Shown one piece after another: positions 8,253 to 15,970 of a stretch of 64,000 nt of DNA. The notes beneath the pieces are model-generated. The model searched no databases and was not told where the DNA came from. It saw only the letters and a list, made by a program, of their open reading frames with translations. A program made the translations under genes and the position numbers. Every line of letters starts with the position of its first letter. Positions within the stretch are counted from its first letter, which is position 1. Origin of the DNA: Streptomyces cupreus (GTDB lineage Bacteria; Actinomycetota; Actinomycetes; Streptomycetales; Streptomycetaceae); the NCBI RefSeq assembly GCF_014257025.1, contig NZ_JACMSF010000003.1, positions 124,001 through 188,000 of the forward strand. The letters are read 5' to 3'.

Positions 8253-8804
8253 TCATGAGACCCAGCGCAGTGAATGCGCGATGGCCTCGCACAGGTTGCC
8301 CATCGGGCTGTTCGTGCCACTGAGGGGCAGAGAGAAGGCCAAGTGCAGGTAACCCACGCCACCGGGCACGTGGATGCGGAAGTCCATGGTGGTCTCGGTG
8401 ACGGCTCGGATCACCTTTCCCACTGGCAAGCCAAGGACATCCACGTCACTGTCGGGGCCACTTCGGTGGGCCAACCGCTCCGCCAACTCGTCGGGCTGCG
8501 GGGTCAGTCCAGGGGGCGTGAGCCGCAGTGAGATCAGGAGTGAGGCAGGCAGCGCCGCGCTGTGGGGTGATTCCGTCTTCAGGAAGAACTCAAGTGCACC
8601 GTCGGCGAGTCCGGTCTCGGCGGTGTTGCGCAGCGTCATCCAGAGGCTTCGGGTGAGCTCTGAGGGTGCACGGCCCTTCGCGGATTCCTTGTCCACGAAG
8701 GTCTTCAGGTGGCGTCGCCATCGCTCGTGCGTGAGGTCGACGCGAAACCAATCGCGGGGGACGAGGAGCCGGTAGTCGGACGGCGGAGCCTCGGCTGGAG
8801 TCAC
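8253..8804 (-). CDS. Cassette A partner protein 2 (unknown; paralogous position to 17727 gene)
   Basis: A soluble 183-residue protein of unknown function, the last gene of cassette A. It begins with a Pro-rich leader and LLVPRDWFRVDL, and ends with an FRIHVPG...YLHLAFSLPLSG segment. The first gene downstream of the membrane protein in cassette B (17727) has the same plan: LILPPGWVRIPL near the N-terminus and a C-terminal strand-rich WISINFSTPGDG. The two are read as distant paralogues. The GTG start overlaps the previous stop as GTGA. Its constant linkage to the T7SS-like gene suggests a chaperone, adaptor or immunity role, which is inference only. Confidence 0.75.
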   Translation of the reverse strand: MTPAEAPPSDYRLLVPRDWFRVDLTHERWRRHLKTFVDKESAKGRAPSELTRSLWMTLRNTAETGLADGALEFFLKTESPHSAALPASLLISLRLTPPGLTPQPDELAERLAHRSGPDSDVDVLGLPVGKVIRAVTETTMDFRIHVPGGVGYLHLAFSLPLSGTNSPMGNLCEAIAHSLRWVS

Positions 8805-9520
8805 GCCGTGGTTCCAGAGGCAATCAGCGGCGTCCCATCCGCCTTGAACAGGCGGATGCTGCTCACGACGTTTCCGAACATGGTGGAGAAGATGTCCCAG
8901 CCAGCCATGGTGGGTGTGCTGAGCTCCATCACCAGAATCGTGCCGTTCGGAAGCGGTACGTAGACACGGATGAACGAGGCCGGGAAGGTGAGGCTCTCAC
9001 CAGACTCGGTCAGCTCGCCGGTGAGCTTGGCATTACGGGTGCCGATGCAGGACACGGCTGGACCACACGGCAATTCGAGTTCCGAGATCTCGTCGGTGCT
9101 CGTCTGGCGGAGGCCGGACGCGATCGTTTTCACCGGTGTCATGCCGCGGTCGCCGTCGGGGCTGTCGACAAGTGCTGCCATCACCGTGGCGGTGCAGACA
9201 TCGCCGTCGACCGCGGTGACACAGATGCCGGCGTACTCGACTCCTGATGTCTGCAGATCGTCCAGGCCGAGTGCGCACAACACGGCGAATCTGGTCTGGT
9301 CCTCGTCGGGGGCTCCGGGAAGTGCGTTCGCCGCCAGGTCCTCAAGCAGTCGGACCGTCTCGTCGTCGTCTTCCACGGTGATCGGCATGTCGTGAAAGAT
9401 CTCCGGCATCACCCAGCGGACATGGATGTCGTCCGGGCGTCCGATGGATTGCACTGGCTGCCGAGGGTTGGACCGGGACTGGGCCGGAATGGTGGTCGCC
9501 GTGCTGGATGCACCGGTCAC
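8801..9520 (-). CDS. Cassette A partner protein 1 (unknown soluble protein)
   Basis: A 239-residue protein with no signal peptide or membrane segment after the N-terminal 30 residues. Features are an acidic segment near 50-60 (TVEDDDETVRLLEDL), a central beta-rich core, and a C-terminal part FIRVYVPLPNGTILVMELSTP followed by WDIFSTMFGNVVSSIRLF. Cassette B has a similarly placed soluble partner pair. The GTG start overlaps the upstream stop (GTGA), so translation is probably coupled through the whole operon. No known family was recognised. Confidence 0.75.
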   Translation of the reverse strand: MTGASSTATTIPAQSRSNPRQPVQSIGRPDDIHVRWVMPEIFHDMPITVEDDDETVRLLEDLAANALPGAPDEDQTRFAVLCALGLDDLQTSGVEYAGICVTAVDGDVCTATVMAALVDSPDGDRGMTPVKTIASGLRQTSTDEISELELPCGPAVSCIGTRNAKLTGELTESGESLTFPASFIRVYVPLPNGTILVMELSTPTMAGWDIFSTMFGNVVSSIRLFKADGTPLIASGTTA

Positions 9521-10089
9521 GCGGGGCCATCGCTTTCAGGGGCGGGCAGTTCCGGAGCGTCCGGGAAGAATTTCCGGGACGAGGCGTACATGCCGTAATA
9601 GGGATATGTGGCAGGAATGTCAGCTCCGCCACGGCGAGCGATTCCTGCGATCTCGCGGTACCTGCGAGCCCTGATTCGGACGTTGCGCAGGGATGGGTCG
9701 CGCAGGCTGGGGCGTCGCCACAAATACAGCCCGGCCAGTAGGCCGACAACAATCAGGGCGTCCGCACAGATGAAGGCGACCTGGAAGGAGCGGGACTTCT
9801 GAGATGCCACCAGATCCCAGAACGGCCAGGCACCCGCTGCGAAGATGAACAGCGGAATGCTGGCCAGACAGCCGCGTCCGCGCCACTTCCTGTTGTCCTC
9901 CCAACGATGGAACAGCAGCGCGTGGACAGCCCTGTCATCGAGGAAGTCGAAGTGTAGTTCGCGCCCGTACCGCTCGGCTGCTGCCTTGGCGGCAGGGACA
10001 GCGGCGATGACCGACGAGGAGACCATGTCGTGGACGCCCCCGTCGTCGCCCATGAACTTCCCGAATGTCATCCCTTGCTGATTGCTCAT
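9517..10089 (-). CDS. Cassette A membrane protein
   Basis: A 190-residue protein with two adjacent hydrophobic segments (about residues 75-95 and 103-123), a soluble N-terminal region and a basic, Tyr-rich C-terminal region that ends acidic. It is preceded by the strong site AGGAGAAG 7 bases before the ATG, overlapping the stop of the T7SS-like gene. Cassette B carries a four-segment membrane protein in the same position (17341). A role as membrane anchor or immunity partner for the preceding protein is plausible; nothing in the sequence proves it. Confidence 0.8.
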   Translation of the reverse strand: MSNQQGMTFGKFMGDDGGVHDMVSSSVIAAVPAAKAAAERYGRELHFDFLDDRAVHALLFHRWEDNRKWRGRGCLASIPLFIFAAGAWPFWDLVASQKSRSFQVAFICADALIVVGLLAGLYLWRRPSLRDPSLRNVRIRARRYREIAGIARRGGADIPATYPYYGMYASSRKFFPDAPELPAPESDGPA

Positions 10090-10101
10090 GGCAGTCTTCT
10101 C

Positions 10102-11382
10102 CTACCCTACGGGCGCCAGGGCACCGCGGAATGCAGCTGACGACGGACTCGGCCGAGGCGTCGGCGAGGGCGTGCCAGACCCGTTGGGAGCGCTAGGGCT
10201 CGTGTCCGCCGACGGCATGGGGCGGGCATCGCCCGGCGGCGACGAGGGGTGACCGCTCTGGTCGTCGTGCCGCTCATCGCGGAGCCGATTCAACGACTTC
10301 CCGAGGAGATAGGTAAAGCTGGCGCCCTTGACGTACCGAGTTACCACCTCCGGGTTGAAGCCTTCTGCGGGAAGTTTCACCTTAGTGATGCCTCGCTTGG
10401 AGAGGATCTTGGACGCGATCCTGACTCCGTCGTTGATCCGCTTCACGGCGAAGCCATTGGTGAAAGCGTTCCAGACACCCCGCGATGCAGCGAGCCCACG
10501 CCCACCCTTGGCCGCTGCCGTCAGACCCCGCAAGACTCCGAGCCCAGGGATGACGCCGAGAACATCCAGCCCTATTTTCAGCGCATCGAACTTCCCACCT
10601 CGGGCGAACACGTCGTACAGGCGCCCCGACAAAGCTGTGGCACTGGCAAGTGCTGCGAGACCCGCAATAATCGGTGCCGCGAGGCCGCCCGTGAAGACAA
10701 TGGCGGCTCCCAGGGCCACCACCGCCAGAATCGTCGCGGCGGCAGAAAACCAGTCCGCGTGATCCGCAATCCAGTCCATGAACCCACCGGGATCTTTGAC
10801 CCCGTCATGATGGATCACGTTCTTGATCCTCCTGGCGGCCTTGCGTGCAGCATTGTCACGGATCTGCTTCGCAGCCAGGATCTTCTTCTCCGCCTGGAGC
10901 ATGAGCTGGGCGGCATCGTCCTGCCGCTTCTGCTGCTTGCTGTGCTGCACCGCGTCGTCGCCGGTCAGGACCTTCCCGTTGAGCGGCTCCAGGACCTTGC
11001 CGGCGGCCTTGTAGTCGACCTCCGCGTCTCGGTAGTCCTGCAAGCCCTTGTCCGCCATGCGCTGCGCCCGGTGAAGCTCGCTGGCGTACTCCTCGCTCTC
11101 CCCGACCATGACCTTGGTACCGAGTGCCGCCGAGGCCTCGTCGTAACGGTCGTACGCCTTCTTCAACCGATCCGCGGTATCGCCTGCCGTCTCGTGAAAA
11201 GCCCGCCCGGCCTCGCTGTTCCACCCGTCGACCGACGCCAGCGCCTTGATGTTCCGCGCCTGCTTGTCGATCTCATCGGCCATGCTGCGCAGCTTCTTGC
11301 CGAGCTTGGCGACCTCGTCGGGGTCGCCAGGTATCGGGTCGGAGTCGTACAACGGCGACCAGTCCTTCGGGCGGGCTGTCAT
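10102..11382 (-). CDS. Putative T7SS-secreted protein A (WXG-like N-terminus, hydrophobic core)
   Basis: 426 residues. The N-terminus carries DWSPLYDSDPIPGDPDEV (residues 7-24), the signature that opens the T7SS_signal-type domain of Streptomyces putative T7SS proteins. A helical bundle follows with GWNSEAGRAF (53-62) resembling a WXG turn, and a long coiled-coil region to about 190. A hydrophobic core (about 212-252, rich in Gly/Ala) precedes a short C-terminal domain, and the last 55 residues are Pro/Ser-rich. No known toxin motif was recognised. The start was placed at 11382 because its ATGA overlaps the stop of the WXG-like gene, and it matches the 430-residue homologue in cassette B. A longer frame exists upstream but only shadows the first gene. 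Confidence 0.88.
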   Translation of the reverse strand: MTARPKDWSPLYDSDPIPGDPDEVAKLGKKLRSMADEIDKQARNIKALASVDGWNSEAGRAFHETAGDTADRLKKAYDRYDEASAALGTKVMVGESEEYASELHRAQRMADKGLQDYRDAEVDYKAAGKVLEPLNGKVLTGDDAVQHSKQQKRQDDAAQLMLQAEKKILAAKQIRDNAARKAARRIKNVIHHDGVKDPGGFMDWIADHADWFSAAATILAVVALGAAIVFTGGLAAPIIAGLAALASATALSGRLYDVFARGGKFDALKIGLDVLGVIPGLGVLRGLTAAAKGGRGLAASRGVWNAFTNGFAVKRINDGVRIASKILSKRGITKVKLPAEGFNPEVVTRYVKGASFTYLLGKSLNRLRDERHDDQSGHPSSPPGDARPMPSADTSPSAPNGSGTPSPTPRPSPSSAAFRGALAPVG

Positions 11383-11693
11383 TTCTTGCTCTTCTTCCCG
11401 TTCTTCTTGGCGTCCCGGAGCGCATTCGCAAGGTCGTGGTCGAGGCCGTCGTAGGATTTGGCGGCGTTCGAGGTGAACTTGGCCAAGTTCTCGATGTCCT
11501 TCATCAGCTCCTTGCGGTTCTTCTTCCACGTGTCGGAGAAGTCGTCGAAGGCGTCGCGGAGCGTGTCGCTGCCCAAGTCATCGCCGTAACCGTCGGCAGG
11601 GTTGCCGTGCTTGTCGAACTCCTTGTGGATGCCGAAGAGCGCGTCCGAGCAGTCCTTGATCAGGTCAAGGTCGGCTTGGATCCTGTCGCCCAC
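11379..11693 (-). CDS. WXG100-like small helical protein A
   Basis: 104 residues, mostly helical and charged, with a Lys-rich tail. The second half (FDDFSDTWKKNRKELMKDI through SYDGLDHDLANA) aligns with its cassette B counterpart (MDDFVSNWDNYRRELLENV through SFEKLDLDLKNA), and both are exactly 104 residues. Size, a central Trp and helix-turn-helix pattern fit the WXG100/ESAT-6-like partner class, though a strict W-x-G is absent. GTG start preceded by GGAGGGGGAG. It begins 44 bases after the secreted-protein gene in the same orientation. Confidence 0.85.
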   Translation of the reverse strand: MGDRIQADLDLIKDCSDALFGIHKEFDKHGNPADGYGDDLGSDTLRDAFDDFSDTWKKNRKELMKDIENLAKFTSNAAKSYDGLDHDLANALRDAKKNGKKSKK

Positions 11694-11737
11694 GCTGTCT
11701 CCCCCTCCGCGAAGCCTGACTGACTACCGCGGCGCTC

Positions 11738-12769
11738 TCACCGATTGACGGCCTGGATCTCCTGTACGACGACGTTCTGGGTTGCGCCGAAGGTGCCGTC
11801 GGGGAGGTCGCCGCCGGCTCCGCCGGTGCCGGTCCAGTTGATTTCCCAGGTGATGGTGGCCTGGAGCGGGAAGGTGCCGTCGCCGGACGAGCGGAGGTAC
11901 TTCACTCCGCAGGGCGGGGTCTGGTCGGCCTTGCCCTTGGCGTACGGCTCGCCGATACGGCCGTTGTTGATCTCGCACACGCCGGATGCCGGGTAGGTGA
12001 CGGCGTCCGCCGTACCGGGCTCGATCTTGAGCGAGACCGGTTCCGCCGTCGCGGTCGCCTCAAGGTTCAGCACCGGCACGGACGCGGTGACCGAGACCGG
12101 CTTGAACTCGGCGCCGTCCAGCCAGGCCCAGGTCGGGAGGTTGACCTTGGTGGCGTTCTCGGGGGCCAAGGTGACCTCGGTGCCGGGGACTCGGATCTCG
12201 GCGTAGGCGAGTTCGGCGAGGATCTCCGGGGTCACGGCGTTCTCGATGTCGGCGGGAGGGGCGTCGCCGGTGTCCACCCAGAAGTAGTCCTTGTCGCAGG
12301 AGTCCCAGCCCGGGGGGTAGCTCTCATCGACGTACGAGCCCCACCAGTAACCCTTACCGGACTTGTCCTTGTTGAAGCCCTTCTCCGGGTCATTGGCGTT
12401 GTACTTCTCCCGCTGCTCGGCGTCCCACTCGTAGCCCGTCGAGCCTGCCTCCCAGATCGGCTCCAGGTACTTCTGGAGCTGCTCGGGGGTGTACTTCGGG
12501 GCGTACCAGCAAGGAGGGGGCGACCAGGAGGTCGAAGAGGTCAGCGTGCCCGTGGAGTTGCCGCTGCCGTTCTTCGAGTGATCGAAGACGACACCTCCGG
12601 CGGTCACGGAGACGGTGTCGCCTTCTACGTCGGCGCCGGTACCGGGGGTGGGCGCCTGAGCGCCGCCGCCGATTGTGTTGTCAGCGAGCGCAGGGGTACC
12701 GCTCAGCAGGGCCGAAACGATCGCGACGGGCACGATCAGCGCTCGCGAAGTGGCACTCAGGGCTGGCAC
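11738..12769 (-). CDS. Secreted protein of unknown function linked to cassette A
   Basis: About 343 residues with a Sec signal peptide (ALIVPVAIVSALLSGTPALA) and then a Gly/Thr-rich mature start. The mature protein has an aromatic, acidic middle (PPPCWYAPKYTPEQLQKYLEP, YWWGSYVDESYPPGWDSC) and a strand-rich C-terminal half with two Cys pairs, ending in a conserved-looking VVVQEIQAVNR. The GTG at 12769 with GGGAAG upstream is the best start; it overlaps the lipoprotein gene by 13 bases. A fragment of the last ~21 bases of this gene recurs at 19518. It probably acts at the cell surface together with the lipoproteins and the T7SS-like products; that is inference from linkage. Confidence 0.8.
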   Translation of the reverse strand: MPALSATSRALIVPVAIVSALLSGTPALADNTIGGGAQAPTPGTGADVEGDTVSVTAGGVVFDHSKNGSGNSTGTLTSSTSWSPPPCWYAPKYTPEQLQKYLEPIWEAGSTGYEWDAEQREKYNANDPEKGFNKDKSGKGYWWGSYVDESYPPGWDSCDKDYFWVDTGDAPPADIENAVTPEILAELAYAEIRVPGTEVTLAPENATKVNLPTWAWLDGAEFKPVSVTASVPVLNLEATATAEPVSLKIEPGTADAVTYPASGVCEINNGRIGEPYAKGKADQTPPCGVKYLRSSGDGTFPLQATITWEINWTGTGGAGGDLPDGTFGATQNVVVQEIQAVNR

Positions 12770-13416
12770 TTGTCGCTTCCCCTCTGGGACTGGATCTTGT
12801 CGATCACCCATACACCCTTGTCGTTCTTGCGCAACTGGGTGGTGTAGAGCACGTAGCTGTTCTTCGTGGCCGGCGTCTTGTTGACCTTCTCGGTCTCCAG
12901 GTACATGTCGTAGGCCTTGCTCTGGTCCTCGCAGTACACAAGCGAGGCCTGGTCCTTCCCGCTCACGTTGGCGACCGCGTCGTAATAGCGGTACGCACCA
13001 GTGACGCGCGCCTTGGCCTTGACGTACGCCTTGATGAACTCCTCAGTGGTGGCGGCCGCCTCACCCTCGTAGTAGTAGAGGTACGCCTTGTCGAGCGCGT
13101 CCTGATTGACGATCGCCAAGTCCACGGCCTTGATGGACTGCTCGCTGTCGGCGAGGACCGCGTCCTTTTCCTGGTCGCCCGTCTTGGACCAGTCGAAGGT
13201 GTAGGACAGGTCGGACGGAAGTTCGATCTTCGGGCGGTCCGCGGCGGCCGGAGCGCTCTCGCTCGGGGACGCCGACGTCTCGGCTCCCGTGTCTGCTCCC
13301 GCGATCTTGTCGTTGTCCTTGTTCTCGGAGCTGTCATCGCTCCCGCACGCGGACAGCGTCAGGGCCGCTGCGGCGGTCAGCGTGATCGCTGCGAGGAGGG
13401 TGGGGCGGCGGTTCAC
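12757..13416 (-). CDS. Lipoprotein 1 of a tandem pair
   Basis: 219 residues. The start GTG at 13416 gives a lipoprotein signal (RRPTLLAAITLTAAAALTLSACGS) with lipobox LSAC. A Ser/Pro/Glu-rich linker follows, then a domain that looks like the NTF2-type cone found in many actinobacterial lipoproteins (WSKTGDQEKDAVLADSEQSIKAVD near the start, KNSYVLYTTQLRKNDKGVWVIDKI near the end, C-terminal QRGSDKCQP). GGGAG precedes the start. It is clearly a paralogue of the adjacent 13884 gene: same length, nearly identical signal peptide and upstream DNA. The stop lies inside the start region of the secreted-protein gene, so the two are coupled. Confidence 0.88.
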   Translation of the reverse strand: MNRRPTLLAAITLTAAAALTLSACGSDDSSENKDNDKIAGADTGAETSASPSESAPAAADRPKIELPSDLSYTFDWSKTGDQEKDAVLADSEQSIKAVDLAIVNQDALDKAYLYYYEGEAAATTEEFIKAYVKAKARVTGAYRYYDAVANVSGKDQASLVYCEDQSKAYDMYLETEKVNKTPATKNSYVLYTTQLRKNDKGVWVIDKIQSQRGSDKCQP

Positions 13417-13637
13417 GGTCGGCTCCCGGTTAGGCGAGGCTTCTCTTGAGCGAAGCAACGCTATCCAGGGGGGTGTGACGACACCAGGGTGAAGCTTGCC
13501 GTTCGGCGGGGCGTATGCCACCAAATCGGTCTCCTGTGAACACCGTTGAGGCATAACGGTTGCATAACGCGGGGGCCTGCTCCACGAGCAGTGCCGCGAG
13601 CGGGCCGTTCCGCTTATGAAAAGCGAGCAAAGGAGAT
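13327..13637. repeat. Direct repeat copy 1: lipoprotein signal-peptide coding end plus promoter region
   Basis: This copy (offset 1127 bases from 14454-14761) covers the first ~90 bases of lipoprotein 1 and its upstream region. Shared blocks include the lipobox codons, CTCTTGAGCGAAGCAACG, AAGCTTGCCGTTCGGCGG, GGTTGCATAACGCGGGGGC and GGCCGTTCCGCT. The duplication therefore carried the promoter as well as the gene. The other 13638-13883 bases up to lipoprotein 2 hold no gene I can support. Confidence 0.85.
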
Positions 13638-13883
13638 CGTTCAAGGGGTTCAGGGCAGGGGGTGTTCGTCAATGCGATGCCCTCCGGCGCCTCCGACGAC
13701 GGCCAGGCTGACGAACCGACTGACCGGCGACGCTCGATGACTCTCACCTGCCGAGAGGCGAGCGAGCTGCCCGGAGAGCCCGCGTGGCTGATGCGCACCG
13801 CGACGGACCGGCAGCCTATGGCCGGTGGATGGGCCTCCAGCCCATCTCGGACGCCTCGAACGCTGCGACCCTCGCCGAGTTCC

Positions 13884-14543
13884 TTACGGTTGGCACGCCT
13901 TGTTCCCCCTGTTCGAGACGATGTCGGTGGTCTGCCAGACTCCCTTGTCATTCTTGGTGAGGCTGGTGTTGTACAGCACGTAGGAGTCCGTGGTGACAGT
14001 CGACCTGTCGACCTTCCCTGTCTTCCGGTTCTTGATGTAGGACTTGCCCTCGTCGGAGCAGTAGGTGACGGAGGCCTTGTCAGCGCCGGACAAGGTCACC
14101 TTGTAGTCGAAGTAGCGGGTCACGCCGGTCCATGTGTCGCCGCCGTCTATGTACTGCTGCACGAAAGTAATCGACGACTCCAGGGCTTTGCCGGTGTTGT
14201 AGAAGCCGAGCGCCTTCGTGTCCGTGTTCCCCTCAAAGATCGCTTCATCGACGGCGTTCACACTCAGGGCGCTGTCAGCGAGCACCGCGTCCTTCGTTGC
14301 GTCGCCCGTCTTCTGGTCCTCGAAAACGTTCTTGGCGTCTGAGGGGAAGGTGATCTTCGGTCGGTCATCGGAGTCCGACGCGTCAGCCCTCGGCGACGGG
14401 GACTTCCTGCTCCCTGTGCCGACTCCCGCCATCTTGTCGTTGCCCTTGCCGTTGGAGCTGTCGCCGCTCCCGCACGCGGACAGCGTCAGGGCCGCAGCGG
14501 CAGTCAGCGTGATCGCTGCGAGGAGGGTGGGGCGGCGGTTCAC
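13884..14543 (-). CDS. Lipoprotein 2 of a tandem pair
   Basis: 219 residues, paralogue of lipoprotein 1. GTG start at 14543, lipobox LSAC, linker rich in Ser/Lys/Asp, then the same fold pattern: KTGDATKDAVLADSALSVNAVD, TTDSYVLYNTSLTKNDKGVW and a C-terminal NRGNKACQP with the same closing Cys. The signal peptides match almost base for base while the mature domains have diverged, which suggests an old duplication with selection for different ligands or partners. It has its own copy of the promoter repeat, so it may be expressed separately from lipoprotein 1. Confidence 0.88.
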   Translation of the reverse strand: MNRRPTLLAAITLTAAAALTLSACGSGDSSNGKGNDKMAGVGTGSRKSPSPRADASDSDDRPKITFPSDAKNVFEDQKTGDATKDAVLADSALSVNAVDEAIFEGNTDTKALGFYNTGKALESSITFVQQYIDGGDTWTGVTRYFDYKVTLSGADKASVTYCSDEGKSYIKNRKTGKVDRSTVTTDSYVLYNTSLTKNDKGVWQTTDIVSNRGNKACQP

Positions 14544-14761
14544 GGTCGGCTCCCGGTGTGACGAGGCTCCTCTTGAGCGAAGCAACGCTATCCAGGGGGG
14601 TACGGCGACACCAGGGTAAAGCTTGCCGTTCGGCGGGCATGTATGACCAAATCGGCGCGCTGTAGCCCCGGTTGAGCTGTGACGGTTGCATAACGCGGGG
14701 GCCCGCTCGCCGAGCTACCGCGAGCAGGCCGTTCCGCTCATGAACGAGCAACGGAGATACC
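14454..14761. repeat. Direct repeat copy 2: lipoprotein signal-peptide coding end plus promoter region
   Basis: Second copy of the repeat at 13327-13637. The non-coding part (14544-14857) contains no gene. Besides the repeat it holds the perfect inverted repeat GAGTAG-TG-CTACTC at 14824-14837, just before the decayed DUF192 gene. Confidence 0.85.
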
Positions 14762-14857
14762 TCACCAAGATCAGGTCCCGGCAGGTCGGCTTGTGCTCGC
14801 CGCGCGGCCCATGGCCCGGCAAGGAGTAGTGCTACTCGGATCGGGGAGGTACTTGCC

Positions 14858-15237
14858 ATGGGAGACAATGGTCTGACGGGTGAGGGAAGTTGGTCGTAGG
14901 GGGGAGCCCGGTGACGCCACCTTGCCGCTGAAGGTCGCCTCGTCGCTTCGGGCCCGCAGGCGAGGGCTGCTCGGGCGGGACTCCGTCGACGGGGCCCTCC
15001 TGCCCTCCCCGCCAACAGCGTCCAGGCCTTCGGCATGCGGATCCCATCGACGTCGCCTATCCCCATCGCCGACTGCCTGTCATCTCTGTACGCGGCATGA
15101 AGCCTGCGCGGCTCGGGCTGCCTCGGCTGCGGGCCCGGCATGCGCTGGAAGCCGAGGCTGGGGCCATGGCGGCGTGGGGATTGCGGACCGGAGTGGTGGT
15201 CGACGTGGAGACAGACGGGGGAGCCGGGCGGCCATGA
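14858..15237 (+). pseudogene. Decayed DUF192 gene (copy of the 20836 gene)
   Basis: The DNA follows the intact DUF192 gene at 20836-21213 from its ribosome-site region (GATCGGGGAG before the ATG in both) to the end, but several one-base losses break the frame. Recognisable pieces in successive frames are GLLGRDSVDGALL, the FGMRIP-like stretch, and the end segment matching RHALEAEAGAMAAWGLRTG. A premature TAG occurs about 40 bases in. It cannot make the full protein. The adjacent methyltransferase fragment makes this a junction of decayed copies. Confidence 0.8.
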
Positions 15238-15328
15238 CCGGCCGGACTCTGCGGGACGGCCATCCGTTCCGTCAAGCTGTGATCGCAACGGAACGGATGG
15301 CAATGGAGTGAGTGGCTGTTGTCGTTCC

Positions 15329-15460
15329 GGCGACGGCCTCGCCACGCGGGCGGAGCAGCGCGGTGGCCTTGGCCACGTTGGACGGTCGGCCCTCGGTGGC
15401 GACAGCGAGGACGGGTACCTTCTCGACCCGCCCAAGCGCGAAGTCGAGCACCTCCCCTGC
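15329..15460 (-). pseudogene. Fragment of a SAM methyltransferase (copy of the 5341-6129 gene)
   Basis: A 44-codon stretch reads GEVLDFALGRVEKVPVLAVA then TEGRPSNVAKATALLRPRGE. It matches GEVLDFALRHSPKAPLLTVA and TEGWPPNIAKATALLAPRGV of the methyltransferase at 5341-6129. Homology stops abruptly on both sides: on the right a frame change follows (LLDTGRIADLR), and on the left it runs into unrelated sequence. It is a relic, not a gene. Confidence 0.8.
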
Positions 15461-15652
15461 GCAGGTCGGCGATCCGGCCGGTGTCCAGCAGCCCCAGTTG
15501 CGCCAGCACATTAGGGATGGGAGAGGATGTAGCGGCAGGCACGGCCGCCTCGTGATCATCCGGCTGGGAGTGGGAGACGTCTGCGGTGGCTGTGCCGGTG
15601 AGTTGAGCCCAACGGAAGCGTGCTGACCACGTAAGTGCAAACGGAGAGGCCC

Positions 15653-15967
15653 ATGGGGGAGCACGACCGCTTGGTAGTCGACTACACACTCCTGGAGTCT
15701 TCGAAGACGAATCTGAGGGACATCAAGAGAGCCCTCAAAGGTATCGACAAACACCGCGCCGACATCCGTGATATCTGGGGCCACGGCAGCATCGCTGGCA
15801 AGATGGATGATTTCGTCAGCAACTGGGACAACTATCGGCGTGAACTCCTCGAAAATGTCGAGGACTTGGGCAAGCATGTAGAGACCGCACTCAAGAGCTT
15901 CGAGAAGCTGGACCTCGATCTCAAGAACGCGAACGAGAAGAAGCGCGGCAAAAACGGGGGAAATTGA
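15653..15967 (+). CDS. WXG100-like small helical protein B
   Basis: 104 residues, the counterpart of the cassette A protein at 11379. It is helical, with a central turn around WGHGSIAG, the segment NWDNYRRELLENVEDLGKH and a Lys/Asn-rich tail. The ATG at 15653 is preferred over an upstream in-frame start because GGAGAGG sits 4-10 bases before it and the resulting length equals that of the A copy. Probably the small secreted partner or chaperone of the next gene, three bases downstream. Confidence 0.85.
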   Translation: MGEHDRLVVDYTLLESSKTNLRDIKRALKGIDKHRADIRDIWGHGSIAGKMDDFVSNWDNYRRELLENVEDLGKHVETALKSFEKLDLDLKNANEKKRGKNGGN

Positions 15968-15970
15968 CGG

